Part shown: one piece after another, positions 19,657 to 26,420 of the stretch
Layout of the letters: every line of letters begins with the position of its first letter
Numbering within the stretch: position 1 is the first letter of the stretch
The notes under the pieces: generated by a model
What the model saw: the letters and a program-made list of their open reading frames with translations, nothing else
Told to the model about the DNA's origin: nothing
Database searches by the model: none
Virus record (IMG/VR): IMGVR_UViG_3300025764_000015
Span: 1 to 27,190 of that record
Direction: 5' to 3' (one strand)
DNA: 27,190 bases
Source of the DNA: a virus
Position numbers and translations under genes: made by a program

Positions 19657-20435
19657 GGGAGTGTAAAAGGAAGATAGGGCCGCAGGATTGCTGCTACATC
19701 AGCAGGTATGCGCTTGTCGATGAATGTTCCAGGCTGTGCTGTCGTAACCAGTTGAAGTTGATATGCCACAAGCATTCTTGCGGCATTCTCAATCGTAGCG
19801 GGGAGGGTAGGCCAGCCACCAACATAAGTAAGAATAATGCGAGGGTCGGAACAACGCGAGGTCAGCAGTTCGATATGCCGCGGATACACATAATAGTCAA
19901 TCCATGGCGTGAGCGTTGTGTCATAGGTACCATCCGTATCAGTAAGGTCGTTGCGATACTTGACCATCAAACCGGAATAGACGGGTTCGGGAAAGGGGAT
20001 AATCGTGTTTCCTACTATCTGATATGTAACCGCATGGTTTGTGACCTCGTAGTTCAGCTCATTTTCAATAGTTATGAGCGCATCATCCCACATGGATTGC
20101 AGAAGCGAATCCCGGCTCACATCATTTTCGGCAAGTTGAAGGTACTGCTTCAGCAGGGTCAATGACGTAATAACCGTCACCGTGTATTGCTGTGTCGAAG
20201 CGTCCTCAGCCATTACCATGTAAACAATGGGGGAAGTGAAATCCCCAGCCGTACCCGATGTGGGCGCGATAGAAGCAAGAGCTGAAATCGTAATCGTTGG
20301 AACAAATGCCGTCACGGGTACGCCATACGGTACCGTCAGCGCTACGGTATGCGTGACCTCGTTGACCACACCCGTGACGGTCGGGGTCAGACCCGCAAAC
20401 TGGAATGAAGTTATGGCCTTCAAAGCGCTAGGCAT
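19653..20435 (-). CDS. head-tail connector with N-terminal Ig-like domain
   Basis: A 260-residue protein. Residues about 5-85 look like an Ig/cadherin-type domain as in DUF5018-like modules: ITSFQFAGLTPTVTG, then THTVALTVPYGVPVTAF, then VYMVMAEDASTQQYTVTV. Residues about 90-260 resemble an HK97 gp6-like head-tail connector: LLKQYLQLAENDVSRDSLLQ, then MWDDALITIENELNY, a beta section, and a final helix (ATIENAARMLVAYQLQL). The connector closes the portal and receives the tail. The Ig-like part would probably project on the outside of the virion neck or head. The start overlaps HNH 5 by 8 bases, with GGAGGGG in front; the stop overlaps HNH 4 by 4. Confidence 0.72.
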   Translation of the reverse strand: MPSALKAITSFQFAGLTPTVTGVVNEVTHTVALTVPYGVPVTAFVPTITISALASIAPTSGTAGDFTSPIVYMVMAEDASTQQYTVTVITSLTLLKQYLQLAENDVSRDSLLQSMWDDALITIENELNYEVTNHAVTYQIVGNTIIPFPEPVYSGLMVKYRNDLTDTDGTYDTTLTPWIDYYVYPRHIELLTSRCSDPRIILTYVGGWPTLPATIENAARMLVAYQLQLVTTAQPGTFIDKRIPADVAAILRPYLPFTLP

Positions 20436-21102
20436 TGACCCCTCCTATAAAAGACAACGCAAGCGCGTTGATCTGTTCCATATTCTTGCCAGTCCATTGA
20501 TTGTGTCGGATGCTGCGATGCAAATCTCTCGGAATATAGACAATGCGGTCATGGTCAAGGTGGTGGGCTTCGCACCCCTCAAAGTATGTATTCAGTGGCA
20601 CAAAACCAAGGGTGCGACGTTTAGCCTTGAACTTTCGGCGCGTTACCGCCTGACCGCCTTTCCACCTGAGACTTAATGATCCCGAGGGCAGCCCCTTATG
20701 GAACTTAGACAATTTAGCGCGCGTCTCAGCGGAGGGGTGGCTGCCAAGATTCGCATTAAGCAATGCAATCCGAGTAGATTCGGCCATGACGTGCCCCTTT
20801 TGAGCCGCAGACTCTTTTGCTCGCGTCTCGGTTGATACGGGCAAACGATGTTCCCATGCCTCAGACTCTTTTGCCCGCGTTTCGGGAGACGCAATGCGCC
20901 CCTTCATCGCAATAGATATCTTTGCGCGAGTCTCTTCTGAACGATATGCCCCGAGGCCATTTGTATTCCCCATCCTAGCTATAGACATTTTTGCTCTAGT
21001 TTCTTCGGATGGCGACACGCCCTTATTCCACGCAGGTCGTCCCATAAGTGTCGCAGAAATCTTTGCCCGAGTTTCATCAGACATATGGCCCCCAGGCTTC
21101 AT
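20428..21102 (-). CDS. NUMOD3/HNH homing endonuclease 5 (longest repeat array)
   Basis: The largest of the HNH_3-type copies (224 residues). The start is the ATG at 21102 with AAGGAGG in front; the frame is open to 21168 but overlaps the preceding small gene. About seven NUMOD3-type repeats fill residues 5-150, including SDETRAKIS, SEETRAKMS, SPETRAKES and SAETRAKLS. A basic segment (KAKRRTLGFVPLN) precedes CEAHHLDHDRIVYIP and LHRSIRHNQWTGKNMEQ. In this copy the asparagine usually following HH-x is an aspartate region (HHLDHD), which may alter activity. It overlaps the connector gene by 8 bases and sits 13 bases after the small gene. Confidence 0.88.
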   Translation of the reverse strand: MKPGGHMSDETRAKISATLMGRPAWNKGVSPSEETRAKMSIARMGNTNGLGAYRSEETRAKISIAMKGRIASPETRAKESEAWEHRLPVSTETRAKESAAQKGHVMAESTRIALLNANLGSHPSAETRAKLSKFHKGLPSGSLSLRWKGGQAVTRRKFKAKRRTLGFVPLNTYFEGCEAHHLDHDRIVYIPRDLHRSIRHNQWTGKNMEQINALALSFIGGVNA

Positions 21103-21115
21103 ATCGACACCCTCC

Positions 21116-21295
21116 TTATGCCTTGTGATTGTAATGACGCAACTGTTTATCGCTCTTGCTCTCTTCAATATCCAGTTGTTCTATGTAGCCTTTGGCAATC
21201 AGAAGGACGGCAACCTCGGGGTCGTACTCAATGACGTCCCCAGCCTTGAACCCTTCTGCATTTGTTGGCATCTTTGCTGTAACTCTGTACTTCAA
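21116..21295 (-). CDS. small protein following the capsid gene, head-tail joining candidate
   Basis: A 59-residue product: TTG start at 21295, preceded by GAGGTG at about 5 bases; TAA at 21118-21116. The sequence begins MKYRVTAKMPTNAEGFKAGD and continues VIEYDPEVAVLLIAKGYIEQ. Small proteins with a GDVIE...A..LI..GYIE pattern are often found just downstream of capsid genes in siphoviruses and are sometimes annotated as head fibre or head-tail joining proteins; a definite role is not established here. The rest is charged (EESKSDKQLRHYNHKA). It follows a GNRA-capped hairpin at 21310-21329 and precedes HNH 5 by 13 bases. Confidence 0.7.
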   Translation of the reverse strand: MKYRVTAKMPTNAEGFKAGDVIEYDPEVAVLLIAKGYIEQLDIEESKSDKQLRHYNHKA

Positions 21296-21309
21296 AGTTC
21301 ACCTCAAAT

Positions 21310-21329
21310 GGGGGCCGTTTCCAGCCCCC
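21310..21329 (-). other. GNRA-capped hairpin just after the capsid gene
   Basis: On the minus strand GGGGGCTG, GAAA and CGGCCCCC form an 8-bp stem (one G-T pair) with a GAAA tetraloop, starting 17 bases after the capsid stop. There is only ATTTG after it, so it is at best a weak terminator. A post-capsid stem that reduces readthrough or protects abundant capsid mRNA is plausible. Confidence 0.55.
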
Positions 21330-21345
21330 GATAGTGCGTCGGTTG

Positions 21346-22461
21346 CTAGGCTGTGTTGTACTTCAATGCATACATTGAAAGCGGCTGAATCAGATTGCCG
21401 TCTGTGTAGACCTTCGCGGCAACATACGTCTGATCCATCGTCATCGCAGTCTTGCCAACATCGGTCGTGGCAATCTGGATAGGTCCATCGCTAAAGAGGT
21501 AGTAGGCCTTAGGATCACCAAAGTACGCGGCAACCTTGCCATCCGCGGGTGAGTCAAAGCAGCTCTCGGGCATACGAATCACATCGATTCCACCGAAGAA
21601 CTTCATGGTGCCGATGTCAAAATAGTTCATTCCGCCAGCAACGAGAGGATCGTTCAGAAGAGCGATCTGTGCCAGGAATGAATTGGGCGCAATCAGTACG
21701 CCACCATCAGCGTACATGCCATCAAGCGACCAGAACAACTTGAGCAGGTCGGCTTTGGTAACTTCCGCGAGAGTGTCATGCGTTGCAACCATATCAACGG
21801 CAGTCGCGCGTCCAACCATGCCGGTCATTTCGAACGTAGCCCCGCCATGAATACCAAGCGTCCACTCATAGGTCTCCCTGCGAGCAATGGCGCGAACAAG
21901 GGCATCCTCAATATAGGGGATGGTGCGAATCGTGGCATTGCGAATGAGGTCGTTGTCGATTCCCATCCATGCCATGATGCCAGAAGTGGAATATTCAATT
22001 GGCAAAAGCGTCGGGGTCGCTTCAGGAACGGGCTTACCAGCAAGCATACGGTAGGCCAGCGGCAGTGTTGATTCTGCCAGAATCGTTCCCTTCGGGCTGT
22101 ACGGATACTGCGTTACGGACCGGCGGAAGGGCGTATTGTCCAACTTCAACACAAGACTGTTTGCGACAACCGTCGGAATCAGCTCGGCAGCAGCGCCAGA
22201 TGTTGCGCTAGTCCAGGCCTTAGCTTCCCAAGGGAGACCCTTACCGAGACACTGTCTGTACCATGCGGCCTTGCCTTCCGCTTCCTGCTTCGGGGTCAGT
22301 TCCCCGTTTGCGCTAAGATCGGGGGTAATGGTTACAGACTTCATGGCGTCCATTAAATCAGTGTGAAGCTGATCACGAGTTGCAAAGGAGCCTTCTTTTA
22401 CCAGCTTCTCTGCCACCCCGTCGATAATATCCTGTTGCATTGCTTTCTCTTGCTCAGTCAC
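21346..22461 (-). CDS. HK97-fold major capsid protein
   Basis: A 371-residue protein with a GTG start (AGGAGG 6 bases upstream). The first ~60-85 residues form a helical delta-domain-like scaffold (EKAMQQDIIDGVAEKLVKEG) likely removed by the protease. The body has features of HK97-type capsids: ELIPTVVANSLVLKLDNTPF near residue 93, MAWMGIDNDLIRNATIRTIP, and the C-terminal P-domain stretch YFDIGTMKFFGGIDVIRMPE. ALVRAIARRETYEWTLGIHG resembles the spine helix and following loop. It forms the icosahedral shell. The prohead protease gene precedes it, separated by HNH 6. Confidence 0.9.
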   Translation of the reverse strand: MTEQEKAMQQDIIDGVAEKLVKEGSFATRDQLHTDLMDAMKSVTITPDLSANGELTPKQEAEGKAAWYRQCLGKGLPWEAKAWTSATSGAAAELIPTVVANSLVLKLDNTPFRRSVTQYPYSPKGTILAESTLPLAYRMLAGKPVPEATPTLLPIEYSTSGIMAWMGIDNDLIRNATIRTIPYIEDALVRAIARRETYEWTLGIHGGATFEMTGMVGRATAVDMVATHDTLAEVTKADLLKLFWSLDGMYADGGVLIAPNSFLAQIALLNDPLVAGGMNYFDIGTMKFFGGIDVIRMPESCFDSPADGKVAAYFGDPKAYYLFSDGPIQIATTDVGKTAMTMDQTYVAAKVYTDGNLIQPLSMYALKYNTA

Positions 22462-22472
22462 TTCAGACCTCC

Positions 22473-23135
22473 TCAGGTCACTTGATAGACTTCTAACGTT
22501 GCGAGTAAATCGTCTATCGGCCCGGGCTGCACGTCTCCTGACGTACTCTTGCTCAATGCCTCTAGCACAAACTCATCGGCCTGCCACCGGCGATTGTGTC
22601 TTGTTCCATACTGAAGATGGAATTGTTTGTGGCAGTCCACACAGAACGTGATACCGTTATCCACGTCCAATCGTCTTTCTGGAAAATCTGCAAAGCAGTC
22701 CATGTGATGCGCTTGCAACTTCTTGCCACGCTCACCACAAATTGCACAAGTGAAATCGTCACGCTCAAACACGGCAGTGCGCCAATTTGCATAAGGGGCG
22801 CTTGCCCGAATAAGCTCTTTTTGAGGAGTAACCCCGCCCTTCCAGTTGTGGCTAAGCGGACCGGTAATTGACGCGGCCTTGTTAGCGCACCATTCAGGGG
22901 ACTGCTTAAGCCCGAGGTGAGACTTCAATAATGCGGCCTTGTTTACGTCAGACATCTTGTGCCCCATCAGGCCCGCAGAAATCTTTGCGCGAGTTTCAGG
23001 AGATGCGGCGCTACTAATCGCAGACAGTTTTGCCTTGTGTTCCTCTGAAAGCGAACGACCACGATTTGCCTTCAGTAGCGCGGCCCGAACAGACTCCGAC
23101 ATCGGAATCCCCTTATTCCACGCAACATGCCCCAT
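22473..23135 (-). CDS. NUMOD3/HNH endonuclease 6 (classical CxxC zinc HNH type)
   Basis: A 220-residue endonuclease inserted between prohead protease and capsid genes. NUMOD3-like repeats at the N-terminus include the variant SESVRAALLKANRGRSLSEE and a canonical SPETRAKIS near residue 45. The nuclease has WRTAVFERDDFTCAICGERG, then LQAHHMDCFADFPERRLDVD, then ITFCVDCHKQFH and RHNRRWQADEF, the same type as copy 4. It has an extra C-terminal tail of about 25 residues (STSGDVQPGPIDDLLATLE). It starts 6 bases after the protease stop with a weak AGGGG site and ends 11 bases before the capsid start, so it shares the head-gene transcript. Confidence 0.88.
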   Translation of the reverse strand: MGHVAWNKGIPMSESVRAALLKANRGRSLSEEHKAKLSAISSAASPETRAKISAGLMGHKMSDVNKAALLKSHLGLKQSPEWCANKAASITGPLSHNWKGGVTPQKELIRASAPYANWRTAVFERDDFTCAICGERGKKLQAHHMDCFADFPERRLDVDNGITFCVDCHKQFHLQYGTRHNRRWQADEFVLEALSKSTSGDVQPGPIDDLLATLEVYQVT

Positions 23136-23141
23136 CGTTAT

Positions 23142-23831
23142 TTATGCCCCTAGCGCCTTATGCAACATTTCCAGCCATGATTCAGCTTTCGGCTCAGTCG
23201 TAGCTGCTTCACGTAGCGCAGTAAGCGCATCAATGGCGTTAGTAATCAGCTCATAGTTCTTGCTGGACAACACACGCCCCTCCTTAGTCGTAACTAAGAC
23301 TTCAAGGTCGGCAATCAGGGTTTCGGGTGTCACATCAACCCCGAGCGCCTTGACCTCTGCATCAGTGAATCCATTGAGACGCAGGGCCATAGGGTTAGCG
23401 GGCACGGGAACAATGCTGAACTCCAATAGCTCAGACTTGGCAATCGTGTTGTCTTGATACTCGTTTGCCAGGAAGCCAACAGAGACAGTGTTCAGAAATC
23501 CACGCTCCCATGACTTTTTGACAGCGGTAATCAACGGGGTCACATCATCTTGTTGCCACTCCCATTGTGCCCTGATTGCCTTGTGGTCACCTTCGTGGAC
23601 AATCTCTAGGGATATTGCGCGTCCAACGGGAATAGACTCTGCGCCCTGATAGGCGTGACCATACTGCACAACGGGATTGCCCATGTAATTGGTGATGCTC
23701 ATTCCATCGGGTTCCATGATTTCATTCTGTCTATCCGTATCATTTGTGGTGATTGTGGCAGACGCGATATTGCCAATCGTCTCACCTTTGATTACTGGAT
23801 AGAATATGCGCTTCATCTTCGTTGCGTCCAT
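23142..23831 (-). CDS. HK97-type prohead protease (U35)
   Basis: A 229-residue serine protease of the herpesvirus-like assemblin fold. The catalytic His is probably H59 in VVQYGHAYQG and the Ser S117 in LNTVSVGF, followed by the family's typical SELLEFSIVPVPANPMAL. The N-terminus IFYPVIKGETIGNIASATIT also fits. It cleaves the capsid scaffold and other prohead proteins, after which it destroys itself. The C-terminal 60 residues are a helical tail. AGGAGG lies 6 bases upstream of the ATG, and the portal gene ends 10 bases before it. Normal size, apparently intact. Confidence 0.92.
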   Translation of the reverse strand: MDATKMKRIFYPVIKGETIGNIASATITTNDTDRQNEIMEPDGMSITNYMGNPVVQYGHAYQGAESIPVGRAISLEIVHEGDHKAIRAQWEWQQDDVTPLITAVKKSWERGFLNTVSVGFLANEYQDNTIAKSELLEFSIVPVPANPMALRLNGFTDAEVKALGVDVTPETLIADLEVLVTTKEGRVLSSKNYELITNAIDALTALREAATTEPKAESWLEMLHKALGA

Positions 23832-23841
23832 GACTAGCCTC

Positions 23842-25845
23842 CTAGATCACAGGTAAAATCGTACAGCGACAGTTAATTGTTTCATCTGCGCTTCCAGCGG
23901 GGTCGCCTGGATACATTAGGGATTCGCCCCCCACGTTAAACGGTTCATCTACTCCAACAACTTGCCCATCTGCTTCGGCATGATCATCGCGCACACGGCT
24001 GTCGTTTGTTGAAAGCCATTCATGCTGCTTAACGCCGTTTTCCGTATACACATCCTGGGCAGCAGCATTGTTGGCTGCTATGACATTTGTGCGGGCAACT
24101 CGCTCGGCACGATAGGCGATATTGTCGAAGTAGCCCTTCGTAGCCTTGACCATATCTGGAATCGAGGCTCCATTGGCTCTCGCGTCTGCCAATATCTGCG
24201 AGATTTCATCGGCAGTTGTCTGGTTAACAAGCTTGGATTGCTTGCTTTCCTGCGCTCGAATCCACTTAAGGATTGCTGAACCATCAGGAACGGCCATGGA
24301 GTAGCGAGCAGCAACTTCTTCAGCAGATTGCATGCCGAACGCCACGAACAGTGAGTGCCAGTTATCCACAAAATCTGAATCATCAAGCAGTGCGCGAAGG
24401 GGCTTAGTTGCAACCGCCTTAGCTCCATCTGCCACCCATGATTCAACAACCTTGGCTTGCTTGTTGAACGCCTTCATCGTTGCCTGTGCAAACTTTTTCT
24501 CCTGTGGGGCAGTCTTGGCAATGAACGCCTTGGCGATGAGCTTACGCGCTTCCGGGCTATGCAACGCCTTGATACCCTTTGGCTCAGCCACGGGCACAGA
24601 ATCGCCCTCAGGTGGCACAACAGGTTCAGTAGTTGCAGGAGGTGCAACAGGTGGGGGCGGCTCTGGCAAGTCGGATGTTGAAATTGGAACAAGCATCGCG
24701 CTGCACCAGAACACATCTCCCCATGCAACCTTCTTCAGCCCATCCCGTATCCGCGCCTCGTTGATGGTCAGTTTGCCCGAGCGGAACTCTATCTCATCAC
24801 TCTGCGCCCGCTCTAGCCTGTTTGCTTGTAGACACTCAATGCCCGAGTAGTCAAACTTGAACGTCAACCCCTTAAGTCCTGGCAGTAGCGGCAGCAGGAA
24901 CGTAGTAATCCGGTCCGCCAGTCTGTCGGCCTTGGGGATAATCGTATTCGAGTAGAGGATGCGCTCTTGTGTCTGCGCGTTGCTGTAGTCCACGCTTTGC
25001 GTATCATTCAAAAACACACCAGGTACGCCAAATGCCGCGCCTATTTCCTCACGGGTAACCTTGCTGACTTCCAACAGTTTCAGATCGGCTGCGCTTATGC
25101 CCAGTTTCTCAAAGTGGTAACCAGCAGAAAGCCAGCCAATGCCGCCCGCTTTCTGGATACCCGAATACTTTTCCTCCCATGCCTTCTTAGCCGCCATGAG
25201 TTCGGGTCCAGTCAACTTGAAATCGGTCGTCATCAGTCCGGCCAAAGCACCGCCTGAACTCATCTGGCTATTCCAAACTTGCTTGGCGCCTTCATCCATG
25301 TTGGCGGTGTCAAGAATGGGACGTAGTTCAGAGAGACCGAGCTGACCCGTGATGCTGAAGTTCGGGAACAGCACAATGTTGGATTTCAGTAACTGTCTAT
25401 CGGAGTATTGCCCGTTCAATCCCGGCTCGCGGTAATTGATGTTGCCGCCCTTGTCAATGAGGATCATGTCAGCATCGAGGACGGTGAGACCCTTGATGGC
25501 GGGAACCTCGACGTAAACCATACCCGTACCCTGTAACAATTCCCAGGCGATGATTCTTTCCACGAATTCAGTTCCAGTCTGGTTTGGTGAGGGCCTAGTC
25601 AAGACTGCTGACTTGCCTTCCACTACCTTGTCGCCGTTCATCAAATGCCAAGGCAGGGAGCCTATCCGGGTCGCAACTGTAGAAACCGCTCTCAGGATCC
25701 ACACGCTCTTGTCGACTGCGGTGCGGGCATCGGTGACCAACATCTGCCCCTTGTCAGGGTAAAGGACGCTCATAACATCGGCCATGGCTGTGTTAAATGG
25801 CACACCGTCCTTGCGTCCGAATGTTCTAGATAACCAATTAGCCAC
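23842..25845 (-). CDS. portal protein fused to MuF-type head protein
   Basis: A 667-residue protein with a GTG start (GGAGGC upstream). Residues 1-395 are a HK97-type portal: VSTVATRIGSLPWHLMNGD, then IIAWELLQGTGMVYVEV, then SKVTREEIGAAFGVPGVFLN, and a region with SVDYSNAQTQERILYSN. A Pro-rich linker (LPEPPPPVAPP, about 395-435) leads to a helical spacer and a MuF-type C-terminus (578-667): YRAERVARTNVIAANN, HEWLSTNDSRVRDDHAEADG and a final CRCTI with the typical Cys pair. Portals form the DNA entry ring; MuF proteins are packed within or near the portal in the head. The fusion ensures equal stoichiometry. The N-terminal 8 bases overlap HNH 7. Confidence 0.9.
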   Translation of the reverse strand: MANWLSRTFGRKDGVPFNTAMADVMSVLYPDKGQMLVTDARTAVDKSVWILRAVSTVATRIGSLPWHLMNGDKVVEGKSAVLTRPSPNQTGTEFVERIIAWELLQGTGMVYVEVPAIKGLTVLDADMILIDKGGNINYREPGLNGQYSDRQLLKSNIVLFPNFSITGQLGLSELRPILDTANMDEGAKQVWNSQMSSGGALAGLMTTDFKLTGPELMAAKKAWEEKYSGIQKAGGIGWLSAGYHFEKLGISAADLKLLEVSKVTREEIGAAFGVPGVFLNDTQSVDYSNAQTQERILYSNTIIPKADRLADRITTFLLPLLPGLKGLTFKFDYSGIECLQANRLERAQSDEIEFRSGKLTINEARIRDGLKKVAWGDVFWCSAMLVPISTSDLPEPPPPVAPPATTEPVVPPEGDSVPVAEPKGIKALHSPEARKLIAKAFIAKTAPQEKKFAQATMKAFNKQAKVVESWVADGAKAVATKPLRALLDDSDFVDNWHSLFVAFGMQSAEEVAARYSMAVPDGSAILKWIRAQESKQSKLVNQTTADEISQILADARANGASIPDMVKATKGYFDNIAYRAERVARTNVIAANNAAAQDVYTENGVKQHEWLSTNDSRVRDDHAEADGQVVGVDEPFNVGGESLMYPGDPAGSADETINCRCTILPVI

Positions 25846-26419
25846 GTCTTGCCTCCAATGCCTCTTCTACTTCCTGCTTGAAAAGGAAGTTGTAGGCAAT
25901 CGCGTTAATCTTTGCCATGCCCTGTCCAGTATGCTGATTATGGTAAACGCTACGATGCAGAGCGTGAGGCATATTGATGACCCGTTCGTTGTCAATGTGA
26001 TGCCCTTCGCAACCAACAAAGCACTCATTCAATGGAACAAACCCGAGCAAGCGGCGCTTAGCCTTAGACCTGCGCCTAAATGCCATTGGACCGCCCTTCC
26101 AACCTAAACCCATGTGGGCAGCGGACAACCTTGCCCAAGTTTCTTCTGAGTAAACAAGGTGGCGGCCCCGCCTGTTTGTGTTCCCTCTCTGTGCCATAGA
26201 CATGTTTGCACGAGCGTCAAGGGATACTGGGTGCCCCACTTGAGCAATTGACATGTGCCCCCTTGTCTCATCGGACTTGGATACGCCCGCCATTGTCGCA
26301 GAAATCTTTGCTTTGGTTTCATCTGAAACGTGACCCCCAAGGCGGTTTTGGTTTCCCATCATGCCAGCAGAAATGTTCCTCTTCTGCGCTTCTGTCCGTA
26401 CGTATATTCCCGTTGGCAT
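25838..26419 (-). CDS. NUMOD3/HNH homing endonuclease 7
   Basis: A 193-residue endonuclease between terminase and portal genes. The start at 26419 (MPTGIYVRTEAQKRNIS) is chosen because this MPTGIY start is typical of NUMOD3-HNH proteins and it lies one base after the terminase stop; the frame runs on to 26434. There are about five NUMOD3-type units (SDETKAKIS, SDETRGHMS, SLDARANMS, SEETWARLS). The basic segment is RSKAKRRLLGFVPLN; the nuclease has CEGHHIDNERVINMP and LHRSVYHNQHTGQGMAK. Its end (NAIAYNFLFKQEVEEA) is nearly that of HNH 1. It overlaps the portal gene by 8 bases. Confidence 0.87.
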   Translation of the reverse strand: MPTGIYVRTEAQKRNISAGMMGNQNRLGGHVSDETKAKISATMAGVSKSDETRGHMSIAQVGHPVSLDARANMSMAQRGNTNRRGRHLVYSEETWARLSAAHMGLGWKGGPMAFRRRSKAKRRLLGFVPLNECFVGCEGHHIDNERVINMPHALHRSVYHNQHTGQGMAKINAIAYNFLFKQEVEEALEARRG

Positions 26420-26420
26420 C

